Origin: Kosakonia sp. SMBL-WEM22 | GTDB taxonomy: Bacteria; Pseudomonadota; Gammaproteobacteria; Enterobacterales; Enterobacteriaceae | DNA: 64,000 nt | Direction of reading: 5' to 3' | Assembly (NCBI RefSeq): GCF_014490785.1 | Contig: NZ_CP051488.1 | Location: 2,170,001 to 2,234,000, forward strand | Shown here: positions 8,784 to 17,332 of the stretch, one piece after another | How the letters are laid out: every line of letters starts with the position of its first letter | Position numbering within the stretch: the first letter of the stretch is position 1 | Notes under the pieces: generated by a model | Seen by the model: the letters and a program-made list of their open reading frames with translations, nothing else | Told to the model about the DNA's origin: nothing | Database searches by the model: none | Made by a program: the position numbers and the translations under genes

Positions 8784-9899
8784 TCAGGCGGGGGGATCTA
8801 AATCGTCGACTGTTGCCAGCGCATCCTCTGCGGGCGTCTGCGGCGCGGGCACTTCATTCACCCAGGCGGAGAAGAGGCGCCAGGAGACCGCCAGCAGTAC
8901 CGGGCCGATAAAGAGCCCAATCATACCAAAGGCGACCAGGCCGCCGATAACCCCGGAGAGGATGAGGATCAGCGGCAGATCGGCACCGAGGCGAATGAGC
9001 ACCGGGCGGATAAAGTTATCCAGCGTTGCCACCACCGCACTCCACACCAGCAGTACCGTTCCCCACGTCGAGTCGCCGCTCCAGTAGAGCCAAATAATCG
9101 CCGGGACCAGCACCAGCAGCGGGCCAATCTGAATCAGGCAGGTCATTAACATCAGCACGGTAAAGAGGGTAGCGTAAGGCACGCCAGAGAGAGCCAGCCC
9201 GATGCCACCCAGCACCGCCTGTACCAGCGCCGTCACCACCACGCCGAGCGCAACGGCGCGAATCGCCTGGCCTGCCAGTAGGACCGCGGCGTCGCCGCGC
9301 TCAGCTGCCAGCCGATAGGCAAAGTGGCGAATCCCCTGCGCCACCTGCTCACCACGCCAGTAAAGCAGGGCGCTGAATAACAGCATCAGCCCGCAGTGCA
9401 GCATCAGGCGACCAATGTGCGCGGCCTGGCCAACAAACCAGGTGGTCGTTGTGCCGACGTAGGGTCGCAGTTTTGCCATAATTGCGCTGCCGCCCATATC
9501 GAGCAGGCTGTGCCAGCCCGCATAGAGCTTGGCACCTACCAGCGGAATGCTGTTGAGCCATGCCAGATCCGGTGGCGAGGAGACGCCGCTGGTGACGGCA
9601 TGAATCACCGTGCCGCTGGAGTCGACAAGACTATTGACCAACAGCGCGACCGGGATAATAAACAGCAGGATCAGCAGCAGCATCATCGCCAGCACCGCCA
9701 GCGAGCGGCGGCCGAAGAGTAACCGCTGCAGACGCAGCAGCAGCGGCCAGGTGGCGATCACCACGGTTCCTGCCCAGGCAAAACCGAGAATAAACGGCTG
9801 AACAACCCATAAACAGGCGATGATCATAAGGGCTAAAAACAGTACCGACAGCATTAATTGCGGCACATCCCTGGAGTGACGATTTTCAACTTTATCCAT
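8784..9899 (-). CDS. ydiK: AI-2E family transporter YdiK
   Basis: This 371-residue inner-membrane protein of the AI-2E/PerM family has about eight hydrophobic segments and the conserved C-terminal core GADLPLILILSGVIGGL followed by GMIGLFIGPVLLAV. It aligns along its length with E. coli YdiK, apart from a variable acidic tail. The substrate is unknown. The ATG at 9899 has an AAAGGTG ribosome site. It is divergent from ydiJ, and the sRNA gene rprA lies downstream on the same strand, about 190 bases away. Confidence 0.93.
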   Translation of the reverse strand: MDKVENRHSRDVPQLMLSVLFLALMIIACLWVVQPFILGFAWAGTVVIATWPLLLRLQRLLFGRRSLAVLAMMLLLILLFIIPVALLVNSLVDSSGTVIHAVTSGVSSPPDLAWLNSIPLVGAKLYAGWHSLLDMGGSAIMAKLRPYVGTTTTWFVGQAAHIGRLMLHCGLMLLFSALLYWRGEQVAQGIRHFAYRLAAERGDAAVLLAGQAIRAVALGVVVTALVQAVLGGIGLALSGVPYATLFTVLMLMTCLIQIGPLLVLVPAIIWLYWSGDSTWGTVLLVWSAVVATLDNFIRPVLIRLGADLPLILILSGVIGGLVAFGMIGLFIGPVLLAVSWRLFSAWVNEVPAPQTPAEDALATVDDLDPPA

Positions 9900-10099
9900 T
9901 ATTCACCTTTCCAGTGCTGAAGGGGCGGTGCGGCAGGTGGGCACCTATTATCATGCACAGCGCTATCCGCTAATTTGCACTGCCTGATTCTGCCTGCAAT
10001 TCTGCTGAGCGCCTAAGAAAAAAATGTGATACAACGATGAAGGCTTAAAGCAAACGATTAACTTTTAACAACATTAACTGTCAGGCAGGGTCAAGCATA

Positions 10100-13000
10100 A
10101 TGATCCCACAGATTTCCCAGGCGCCAGGTGTCGTTCAACTGGTGCTCAATTTTTTGCAAGCACTGGAGCAGCAAGGTTTTACAGGTGATACCGCCACCAG
10201 CTATGCCGACCGGCTAACGATGGCGACAGACAACAGTATTTACCAGCTACTTCCCGACGCCGTTCTCTTCCCCCGTTCAACGTCAGACGTTGCCCTGATC
10301 ACACGCCTCGCCGCCGAAGCGCGTTTTAAAGCGCTGGTCTTTACCCCGCGCGGTGGCGGTACCGGTACCAACGGCCAGGCGCTGAACCAGGGCATCATCG
10401 TTGATATGTCCCGCTATATGAACCGCATCATTGAGATCAACCCTGAAGAGGGGTGGGTGCGAGTTGAAGCAGGCGTTATCAAAGATCAGCTTAACCAGTT
10501 TCTGAAACCCTACGGGTTCTTCTTCGCGCCAGAGCTCTCTACCAGCAACCGCGCGACCCTTGGCGGCATGATCAACACCGATGCCTCCGGTCAGGGTTCG
10601 CTGGTCTACGGTAAAACTTCCGATCACGTACTCGGTCTGCGCGCGGTGCTGCTGGGCGGCGATATCCTCGATACCCAGTCGATGCCGGTTGCGCTGGCCG
10701 AAACTCTCGGCAAGGCCAGCACCGCCATCGGGCGTATCTATAAAACGGTGTTCGAGCGCTGTCGCGATAACCGCCAGCTGATTGTCGATAACTTTCCAAA
10801 GCTCAATCGCTTTCTCACCGGCTACGACTTGCGCCACGTCTTTAATGATGAGATGACCGAGTTCGATCTGACGCGCGTGTTGACCGGCTCGGAAGGCACG
10901 CTGGCCTTTATTACCGAAGCACGGCTTGATATCACCCGCCTGCCGAAAGTGCGGCGGCTGGTGAACATCAAATATGACTCCTTCGATTCTGCGCTGCGTA
11001 ACGCCCCCTTTATGGTCGAGGCGCGCGCCCTGTCGGTAGAGACCGTCGACTCGAAAGTGCTCAACCTGGCGCGGGAAGATATCGTCTGGCATTCGGTTAA
11101 AGAGCTGATCACCGATGTGCCGGATAAAACCCTGCTCGGCCTCAATATCGTCGAGTTTGCCGGGGATGATGAAGCGTTGATCGATGCGCAGGTGGCCTCG
11201 CTCTGTCAGCGGCTGGATGAGCTGATGGCGCGCGGTGAAGGCGGCGTCATTGGCTGGCAGCGCTGCGATGAGCTGGCGGCGATTGAGCGTATCTATGCGA
11301 TGCGCAAAAAAGCGGTCGGCCTGCTGGGCAATGCCAAAGGCGCAGCTAAGCCCATCCCCTTTGCGGAGGACACCTGCGTGCCACCGGAGCACCTGGCCGA
11401 TTACATTGTCGAGTTTCGCGCACTGCTCGACGGGCACGGGCTGAGCTACGGCATGTTTGGTCATGTCGATGCCGGTGTGCTGCACGTGCGCCCGGCGCTG
11501 GATATGTGCGATCCGCAGCAGGAAGTGCTGATGAAGACCATTTCGGATGAGGTAGTGGCGCTGACGGCGAAGTATGGCGGCTTGCTGTGGGGCGAGCACG
11601 GGAAAGGTTTCCGTGCCGAGTACAGCCCGGCCTTCTTTGGCGAAGCGTTGTATGGCGAGCTGCGGAAGATCAAAGCGGCGTTTGATCCTGAGAACCGCCT
11701 CAATCCGGGGAAAATCTGTCCGCCGGAGGGGCTGGATGCGCCGATGAAGCAGGTTGATGCGGTTAAGCGCGGGACCTTTGACCGCCAAATCCCAACCACC
11801 TCGCGCACCGCCTGGCGCGGGGCGATGGAGTGTAACGGTAACGGGTTGTGCTTTAACTTTGATGTCAAAAGCCCGATGTGCCCGTCGATGAAAATCACCG
11901 GCAACCGCATACACTCGCCGAAAGGGCGCGCCACGCTGGTGCGCGAATGGCTGCGCCTGCTGGCTGACCGGGGTATCGATCCGCTGAAGCTTGAAAGAGA
12001 GCTGCCGGAAAAACGTGCCTCGCTGCGCACCCTGATTGAGCGCACCCGCAATAGCTGGCACGCCAGCCGCGGCGAGTATGACTTCTCCCACGAGGTGAAG
12101 GAGGCGATGTCCGGCTGCCTGGCCTGTAAAGCCTGTTCAACCCAGTGCCCGATCAAGATTGATGTCCCGGAGTTCCGCTCCCGTTTCCTGCAAATCTATC
12201 ACGGTCGCTATCTGCGCCCATTGCGCGATCATCTGGTGGCGACCGTCGAAAGCTATGCGCCGCTGATGGCGCGCGCGCCGAAAACCTTCAACTTCTTTAT
12301 GAGCCAGTCGTGGGTGCGAAACCTGTCGGCGAAGCATATCGGCATGGTCGATCTGCCGTTACTCTCTGTGCCGTCGTTACAGCGGCAGATGGTTGGTCAT
12401 CACTCCGCCAATATGACGCTGGAGCAGCTCGAAGCACTTGATGAAGAGCAGCGGGCGAAAACGGTGCTGGTGGTGCAGGATCCCTTCACCAGCTACTACG
12501 ACGCGCAGGTGGTGGCGGATTTTGTCCGCCTGGTCGAACGGTTAGGCTTCCGCCCGGTGGTGCTGCCCTTTTCGCCAAACGGTAAAGCGCAGCACATCAA
12601 GGGCTTCCTTACGCGCTTTGCGAAAACGGCGCAGCGGACCGCGGATTTCCTCAACCGTGTTGCGGAGCTGGGGATGCCGATGGTTGGCGTCGATCCGGCG
12701 CTGGTGCTCTGTTATCGCGATGAGTACAAGCTGGCGCTGGCGGATAAACGCGGCGACTTCCATGTGCAACTGGTCCATGAGTGGCTGCCGGCGGTGCTCG
12801 ATAAGGTTGAGCCACGTGCCGTGAGCGGCGAGCCCTGGTATCTTTTCGGCCACTGTACCGAAGTGACCGCTTTACCCGGCGCGCCTGCGCAGTGGGCGGC
12901 CATCTTCGCGCGTTTCGGCGCGCTGCTGGAAAATGTCAGTGTCGGCTGCTGCGGCATGGCCGGCACCTATGGTCATGAAGTGAAGAACCACGCCAATTCG

Positions 13001-13153
13001 CTCGGTATTTATGAGTTGTCGTGGCATCAGGCGATGCAGCGTCTCCCGCGCAACCGCTGTCTGGCGACGGGCTACTCCTGCCGCAGCCAGGTGAAGCGTA
13101 TCGAAGGAAACGGTGTGCGCCATCCGTTGCAGGCTCTGCTGGAGATGGTGTGA
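10100..13153 (+). CDS. ydiJ: FAD-linked oxidase / D-2-hydroxyglutarate dehydrogenase YdiJ
   Basis: This 1017-residue three-part flavoprotein starts with a FAD-binding type 4 domain (about 30-200; PRGGGTGTNGQAL, and ELSTSNRATLGGMINTDASG), followed by a FAD-oxidase C-terminal domain (about 210-530). A ferredoxin-like 4Fe-4S segment with CLACKACSTQCP is near residues 674-685. A glycolate-oxidase-like CCG domain (SVGCCGMAGTYGHE) is near the C-terminus. E. coli YdiJ has been reported to oxidise D-2-hydroxyglutarate. The length matches that protein. menI follows with a one-base overlap (TGATG), so the two are translationally coupled. Confidence 0.95.
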   Translation: MIPQISQAPGVVQLVLNFLQALEQQGFTGDTATSYADRLTMATDNSIYQLLPDAVLFPRSTSDVALITRLAAEARFKALVFTPRGGGTGTNGQALNQGIIVDMSRYMNRIIEINPEEGWVRVEAGVIKDQLNQFLKPYGFFFAPELSTSNRATLGGMINTDASGQGSLVYGKTSDHVLGLRAVLLGGDILDTQSMPVALAETLGKASTAIGRIYKTVFERCRDNRQLIVDNFPKLNRFLTGYDLRHVFNDEMTEFDLTRVLTGSEGTLAFITEARLDITRLPKVRRLVNIKYDSFDSALRNAPFMVEARALSVETVDSKVLNLAREDIVWHSVKELITDVPDKTLLGLNIVEFAGDDEALIDAQVASLCQRLDELMARGEGGVIGWQRCDELAAIERIYAMRKKAVGLLGNAKGAAKPIPFAEDTCVPPEHLADYIVEFRALLDGHGLSYGMFGHVDAGVLHVRPALDMCDPQQEVLMKTISDEVVALTAKYGGLLWGEHGKGFRAEYSPAFFGEALYGELRKIKAAFDPENRLNPGKICPPEGLDAPMKQVDAVKRGTFDRQIPTTSRTAWRGAMECNGNGLCFNFDVKSPMCPSMKITGNRIHSPKGRATLVREWLRLLADRGIDPLKLERELPEKRASLRTLIERTRNSWHASRGEYDFSHEVKEAMSGCLACKACSTQCPIKIDVPEFRSRFLQIYHGRYLRPLRDHLVATVESYAPLMARAPKTFNFFMSQSWVRNLSAKHIGMVDLPLLSVPSLQRQMVGHHSANMTLEQLEALDEEQRAKTVLVVQDPFTSYYDAQVVADFVRLVERLGFRPVVLPFSPNGKAQHIKGFLTRFAKTAQRTADFLNRVAELGMPMVGVDPALVLCYRDEYKLALADKRGDFHVQLVHEWLPAVLDKVEPRAVSGEPWYLFGHCTEVTALPGAPAQWAAIFARFGALLENVSVGCCGMAGTYGHEVKNHANSLGIYELSWHQAMQRLPRNRCLATGYSCRSQVKRIEGNGVRHPLQALLEMV

Positions 13154-13563
13154 TGATCTGGAAGCGCGCGGTGACGCTGGAAGCGCTCAATACCATGGGC
13201 GAAGGCAATATGGTGGGCCTGCTGGATATCCGTTTCGAGCGCATCAGCGACGATACGCTCGAAGCCTCGATGCCCGTCGATGAGCGCACGCATCAGCCCT
13301 TTGGCCTGCTGCACGGCGGCGCGTCGGTGGTGCTGGCGGAGACCCTCGGCTCGGTGGCGGGTTATCTCTGCACGGAAGGGGAGCAAAAAGTGGTCGGGCT
13401 GGAGGTCAACGCCAACCACCTACGCTCGGTGCGCTGTGGCCGGGTGCGCGGTCTCTGTAAGGCGCTGCATACCGGTGGCCGCCATCAGGTGTGGCAGATC
13501 GATATCTTCGATGAGCAGGCGCGTCTCTGCTGCTCTTCACGGTTGACCACCGCCGTCGTGTAA
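13153..13563 (+). CDS. menI: 1,4-dihydroxy-2-naphthoyl-CoA hydrolase (hotdog thioesterase)
   Basis: MenI releases 1,4-dihydroxy-2-naphthoate from its CoA ester in menaquinone synthesis. The 136-residue hotdog-fold protein begins MIWKRAVTLEALNTMGEGNM and carries the active-site segment LLHGGASVVLAE, with the catalytic Glu at residue 63 and His at 54. The start is the ATG overlapping the ydiJ stop; a longer in-frame start inside ydiJ is discarded because family members begin MIWKR. A GC stem-loop (13568-13589) follows the stop but has no T run. Confidence 0.96.
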   Translation: MIWKRAVTLEALNTMGEGNMVGLLDIRFERISDDTLEASMPVDERTHQPFGLLHGGASVVLAETLGSVAGYLCTEGEQKVVGLEVNANHLRSVRCGRVRGLCKALHTGGRHQVWQIDIFDEQARLCCSSRLTTAVV

Positions 13564-13769
13564 GGCATTTCGGCGAGTAACCGCCGAAAATCTTCACGAT
13601 TTATTCACTATTCTTAAGCTAATGGGTTTGCACTCCGTGCTATATTGCGCGCTACGGGATGTAACGCTTGCGCTCTGAAGCAAGCGAATGGCTGTAACGC
13701 GTAATGACCTGATGAAGTTTTTCATTGTCTCTTTAAGCGCTACTGGATACAGGCTTGAAGGATTGATGA

Positions 13770-14684
13770 ATGACGGCATTTAAATTGGCTTTTCTACACC
13801 CCCGTTACTGGCTCACCTGGGCTGGTTTAGGGGTTCTCTGGTTGCTGGTGCAACTTCCTTATCCTCTTCTTTCGCGTCTTGGCTCCGGTCTGGGACGGCA
13901 ATCACGCCGCTTCCTCAAACGCCGCGAGAAGATCGCAAAGCGTAATCTCGAACTCTGCTTCCCTGATATGAGCGACGAGATACGCGAAACCCTTATCGCC
14001 AAAAATTTTGTCTCGCTGGGCATGGGTCTGATTGAGACCGGCATGGCCTGGTTCTGGTCGGATAAACGCGTGCGCCGCTGGTTTGACGTTGACGGTTATC
14101 AACACTTACAGGCCGCTCAGGCCAGCCGGCAGGGTGTGATGGTTGTCGGTGTGCATTTTATGTCGCTGGAGCTGGGTGGCCGCGTGATGGGGCTCTGTCA
14201 GCCGATGATGGCAACCTATCGCCCGCATAACAGCCCGGTGATGGAGTGGGTGCAAACCCGCGGACGCATGCGGTCTAATAAATCCATGATCGATCGCCGC
14301 AACCTGAAAGGGCTGGTGCAAGCGCTCAAGCAGGGCGAAGCCGTCTGGTTTGCTCCGGATCAGGATTATGGGCGTAAAGGCAGCAGCTTCGCGCCGTTCT
14401 TCTCGGTGAAAGATGCGGCAACCACTAACGGCACTTTTGTGCTCTCCCGCCTCTCCGGCGCGAAAATGTTGACCGTGACGATGGTGCGCAAAGAGGATAG
14501 CTCCGGCTACTCGCTGCACATCGGGCAGGCGCTGAATGATTATCCTGCGCATAACGAGTTTGCCGCAGCCAGCTATATGAACCGGGTCATTGAGCGTGAA
14601 ATCCTGCGTGCGCCGGAACAATATTTATGGATCCACCGGCGTTTCAAAACGCGCCCGCTCGGCGAGCCTTCGCTTTACAGCTAA
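13770..14684 (+). CDS. lpxP: lipid A acyltransferase, LpxP/LpxL family (palmitoleoyl-type)
   Basis: This inner-membrane acyltransferase transfers a secondary acyl chain from acyl-ACP to Kdo2-lipid IVA. Its 304 residues start with FLHPRYWLTWAGLGVLWL, an N-terminal membrane anchor shared with LpxL and LpxP. The HX4E catalytic motif is HFMSLE (His129, Glu134). Segments such as GGRVMGLCQPMMATYRPHN, FAPDQDYGRKGSSFAPFF and PEQYLWIHRRFKTRP match E. coli LpxP, the cold-induced palmitoleoyltransferase, better than LpxL. In E. coli lpxP lies elsewhere on the chromosome, so its place between menI and suf is unusual. The 206-base upstream region may hold a long leader. Chain-length specificity is inferred from similarity. 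Confidence 0.88.
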   Translation: MTAFKLAFLHPRYWLTWAGLGVLWLLVQLPYPLLSRLGSGLGRQSRRFLKRREKIAKRNLELCFPDMSDEIRETLIAKNFVSLGMGLIETGMAWFWSDKRVRRWFDVDGYQHLQAAQASRQGVMVVGVHFMSLELGGRVMGLCQPMMATYRPHNSPVMEWVQTRGRMRSNKSMIDRRNLKGLVQALKQGEAVWFAPDQDYGRKGSSFAPFFSVKDAATTNGTFVLSRLSGAKMLTVTMVRKEDSSGYSLHIGQALNDYPAHNEFAAASYMNRVIEREILRAPEQYLWIHRRFKTRPLGEPSLYS

Positions 14685-14692
14685 TCTTAATT

Positions 14693-14714
14693 AACGCCCC
14701 TTCAGGGGCGTTTT
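14693..14714 (+). terminator. rho-independent terminator of the lpxP-like gene
   Basis: ACGCCCC / GGGGCGT form a stem around a TTCA loop, followed by TTTT, just after the stop codon. It precedes the next gene on the same strand by about 25 bases. Confidence 0.75.
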
Positions 14715-14739
14715 GCCGTTTAACACTATGGGAGAGATT

Positions 14740-15096
14740 ATGATCAGGGTTATTGCCGCAGGGTGCATCGCACTTTTCTCTGCCTGCTCATGGTCAGCCG
14801 GCATCACGCTGCTCTGCGATGAGTATAGCGTTGAAGTGGAGCCCAACGGACTTACAGTAAACGGGCGTCACTACAGCGATCCGCGTGAGAAACCTTATAA
14901 GATCGGCAATCAATACACCGGGCGTTCGCTCTTTTACAGCGATAAGCAGGATCAGAATACCGAAACAAACTGGGTTGCGATCCACGTCATCACGCAGTTG
15001 GGAACGGGGACAAAAGCCTTTTTCTTTTCCGATAAAAACCATACCGATGAGAAGGCGATTCTCTGTAGCCAGGATAAAGAAACACCGTCACCGTAA
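14740..15096 (+). CDS. small exported protein of unknown function
   Basis: I do not recognise this gene. The ATG at 14740 has a GGAGAG ribosome site at 14731-14736 and gives 118 residues; an in-frame ATG nine codons earlier overlaps the terminator hairpin and is less likely. The N-terminus MIRVIAAGCIALFSACSWSAG is a signal peptide, probably cleaved after SWSA. ALFSAC is only a poor lipobox (Phe at -3), so lipidation is uncertain. The mature part holds two Cys (LLCDEY and ILCSQD), which could form a disulfide, and is rich in charged and aromatic residues. The C-terminus is QDKETPSP. It lies between a lipid A acyltransferase and a degenerate EAL gene, in a block not found in E. coli. Confidence 0.7.
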   Translation: MIRVIAAGCIALFSACSWSAGITLLCDEYSVEVEPNGLTVNGRHYSDPREKPYKIGNQYTGRSLFYSDKQDQNTETNWVAIHVITQLGTGTKAFFFSDKNHTDEKAILCSQDKETPSP

Positions 15097-15111
15097 GGCG
15101 TGGGCAGGGTG

Positions 15112-15684
15112 TTAACTGCCAAGGTTTTCCAGTAACTGCAACTGTGAAAGGGTCAGGGCACGCGGTAACGCATAGCCTTTGACAGCAGGAAAGAGACTTC
15201 GCCATTCCCTGTCTCGACTCTGCAGAAGGTGCTCTGCACGATTCTGTAGACCCAGCATAAAACCGTACGATTTAATCTCGCGCAAAAAGGGCAGGCTCTG
15301 CTGAAGCTCCGCTTGCGTGATCTGCTCATCGAAAGCAATTTCGATACGCTCCGTCGCAACACCATTGCTCGTACAGAGATGATAAAGCGTGGCGAGATAA
15401 TCGGTATCGTTCATGCGCTGCGGCGGAAGAGTAAAAGAGAAACAGAGCGTCTCTTTTTTCTTTGCCAGCTGGCAGAGTGACGTAAAAACAAAATCGGCCA
15501 CGCACGGTGGCTGCGCACAGGTTATCTCTACCGGACGTGGGAGGGTGGGCTGTTCGCTGTATTCAAAAAATCGCGCACTCGCCTGGTAACAAATAATATT
15601 TTTACCCGCCAGATCGGTTACGGGCAGAAATTCTGCGGTTACGAGAAGTTTCTTATCAGAAATATCGACTATTATTGATCTCAT
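15112..15684 (-). CDS. degenerate EAL-domain protein (YdiV/RflP-like), probably catalytically inactive
   Basis: The 190-residue protein keeps EAL-domain architecture: EFLPVTDLAGKNIICYQASARF aligns with the opening strand of EAL domains, with the E-A-L signature replaced by Q-A-S. RIEIAFDEQITQAELQQSLP, followed by LREIKSYGFMLGL, aligns with the E-helix and the strand normally ending in DDFG; here QNRA follows. The metal-binding acidic residues are therefore gone, and the domain ends early (YALPRALTLSQLQLLENLGS). It is unlikely to hydrolyse cyclic-di-GMP. By analogy to E. coli YdiV, which binds FlhD4C2, it may be a protein-binding regulator; that is inference. It converges on the small exported-protein gene with a 15-base gap. 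Confidence 0.65.
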   Translation of the reverse strand: MRSIIVDISDKKLLVTAEFLPVTDLAGKNIICYQASARFFEYSEQPTLPRPVEITCAQPPCVADFVFTSLCQLAKKKETLCFSFTLPPQRMNDTDYLATLYHLCTSNGVATERIEIAFDEQITQAELQQSLPFLREIKSYGFMLGLQNRAEHLLQSRDREWRSLFPAVKGYALPRALTLSQLQLLENLGS

Positions 15685-16092
15685 TTCCCTAGTTAAGCTC
15701 CCTACTCAAAAGAACAGGACTTTTCCAATATACAAGTTTGTAATTTTACCTACGCAATCATCACATTTGAAAATTGTTTTAAGTGATCGATCTGTCACTG
15801 TTTGATAGCCTTTGGCTATTGCTATCACAAAACCGATCGCTTAAATCTATACAAGCAGTTAGCGTTATCATCCTGATATTTCTTTTAACGGCATATTATT
15901 ATCTGTTGGTTTGTTTTGGGTTTTTCTTATCCTCTTGTTATCGCTGATAAAAGATGAAAAATTTATTTGTATACTCTCTGAAAAAATCACCACGAAATCC
16001 CTTTGCGATGATGGCAGCTGGCTTTTTTATTATCTTTTAAAAGCATTTATTGTTTAAACCTGAGCTAACCGCCGCTAATAAAACAGCAGCAG
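15685..16092. other. AT-rich intergenic region with nested inverted repeats
   Basis: This is a gap of more than 400 bases with no convincing gene on either strand. It is strikingly AT-rich compared with its surroundings. It contains an interrupted inverted repeat at 15778-15845, described separately, and presumably the promoter of the EAL-like gene. No other recognisable element was seen. Confidence 0.5.
15778..15845. repeat. nested inverted repeat (possible structured RNA or operator)
   Basis: The outer arms TTTAAGTGATCGAT (15778-15791) and ACCGATCGCTTAAA (15832-15845) pair with two imperfections. The inner arms TGATAGC (15803-15809) and GCTATCA (15821-15827) pair perfectly. There is no T run, so it is not a simple terminator. 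Confidence 0.5.
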
Positions 16093-16133
16093 AGGAAAAA
16101 TAGAGCGGGCGCATCTGAAGAAAAAACGCGCCC
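16093..16133 (-). terminator. probable terminator of the alpha/beta hydrolase gene
   Basis: On the minus strand GGGCGC (16133-16128) pairs with GCGCCC (16112-16107) across a 15-base loop, followed by CTCTATTTTTCC. It starts 18 bases after the hydrolase stop codon. The long loop makes it a weaker call. Confidence 0.45.
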
Positions 16134-16150
16134 GGGAGAAAAAACGGCGA

Positions 16151-16942
16151 TTAAGTATGACGAGTTAAAAAATCGATAATCAGCCGGGTGACAAATTCAG
16201 GGTTTTCTCTGTTGCTAATGTGGGCGGCATGGGGAATAAGGCTAAATTCACAACCTAATTTCTCCGCCATTAATTGGCCCTCCAGCGGCGGACGCGGTAA
16301 ATCCAGTTCTCCGGTAGCGATCTGCACCGGGCAGGTCATTTTCTCCAGTATTGTCATGCGATCGGGGCGACCAAAGATAAGTTTGCCAAGCGGAACGATG
16401 CTGCCGCGCAGCTGTTCTGCATTCAGGGCACCAAGCCGGGCGGTAAGAGCCTGCACGTCAGCCGGGTCAGCATGACAGGAGTAGAACTGCGAAACGACAT
16501 ACTCCAGCAGGGGCGCGGGAAGGGTGCCTGCGGCGTCGATAGCGTTAAGCATCGCGAAATACTTTTCACGTGCTTCATCCGTCTCATTGCCGACAAAAGT
16601 GTCGATAAGCATCAGCGCTTTAACCCGCTGCGGTGCCATTGCGGCGAGTTCAGCGCCCCACATCCCACCTACCGATAATCCGACAACTGCAAACTCCTCA
16701 ATGCCGAGTGCGTCCATAATCTGTAAATGATCGGCGGCGAGATCGGCCATGGTGCTTCTTCCTGCGGGCAGGGCGGGCGATTCGCCGTGACCCCAAAGGT
16801 CAGGCACGATGAGGCGAAACTGCTTAGCGAGTGCGGTCATCTGCGGTGACCACATGGTTTTATCAAACAAATAGCTGTGGCCAAGAAGGAGGGGATAGCC
16901 GCTACCGCTATCAATGTATGAGAGGCTCGATGGTGTCTGCAT
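16151..16942 (-). CDS. alpha/beta-fold hydrolase
   Basis: This 263-residue cytoplasmic alpha/beta hydrolase has the oxyanion-hole strand YPLLLGHSYLFDKTMW, the strand-5 motif VPDLWGHGESP, a nucleophile elbow GLSVGG (Ser90), a probable acid in GELDLP and a catalytic His near IPHAAHISN. I chose the ATG at 16942 (MQTPSSLSYIDSGSG) because an AGGAAA ribosome site lies about nine bases upstream; longer in-frame starts lack one and would add 30 non-conserved residues. Esterases, haloperoxidase-like and ring-cleavage hydrolases share this pattern, so the substrate is unknown. It is divergent from sufA and is not part of the E. coli suf locus. Confidence 0.85.
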   Translation of the reverse strand: MQTPSSLSYIDSGSGYPLLLGHSYLFDKTMWSPQMTALAKQFRLIVPDLWGHGESPALPAGRSTMADLAADHLQIMDALGIEEFAVVGLSVGGMWGAELAAMAPQRVKALMLIDTFVGNETDEAREKYFAMLNAIDAAGTLPAPLLEYVVSQFYSCHADPADVQALTARLGALNAEQLRGSIVPLGKLIFGRPDRMTILEKMTCPVQIATGELDLPRPPLEGQLMAEKLGCEFSLIPHAAHISNRENPEFVTRLIIDFLTRHT

Positions 16943-17264
16943 CACTCTTTTCCTTATATGAGCGCCCATAGCAATGGGCACAGTAAAAGTGTGCTCATCA
17001 TATAAAAGATCGATCCCGTCTGGAGCCTGCAAAATCCTATTCTTCGCCCGGGAGCGATCTTTAAGCCCCTCCTATAATAAAAATAGGCATTTCCTATACA
17101 TTTTTTGCGCTTTTGCCGATTTAAGGCGTTACGCTTGCTAAAACCATTATTTATCAATTTATTAATCAGTTCTTCACCGCCTTCTACACCTTTTCAACAG
17201 GGTCTATGCTTAATAGAGACGCTTTAAAAAGGGCCGCAAGGAGAATAACCCTGCGGTCAGGAGG

Positions 17265-17292
17265 TTGAAGTGAGAATTATTATCACTAACAT
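17265..17292 (+). promoter_or_regulatory. sufA promoter overlapped by a Fur box
   Basis: TTGAAG (17265-17270) and TAACAT (17287-17292), 16 bases apart, form a plausible sigma-70 promoter. TGAGAATTATTATCACTAA (17271-17289) between them matches the Fur-box pattern GATAATGATAATCATTATC well. Fur repression of suf in iron-replete cells is established in E. coli; the exact start here is inferred. Other factors known for suf (IscR, OxyR, IHF) were not located. Confidence 0.65.
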
Positions 17293-17332
17293 AGCGTTAT
17301 GCTCTTCAGCTCAGATGAAGTGAGGTAACACG

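Noticed and set aside
10030..10070. PurR or Cra site in the ydiK-ydiJ gap
   Set aside because: AAGCAAACGATTAACT keeps only one half of a PurR box and is not symmetric, so it is too weak to annotate.
10283..12091. A 602-codon open frame antisense to ydiJ
   Set aside because: Shadow of ydiJ; no domain, start signal or neighbouring partner supports it.
13568..13589. Terminator after menI
   Set aside because: TTTCGGCG/CGCCGAAA forms a good stem but has no T run, so termination is not supported.
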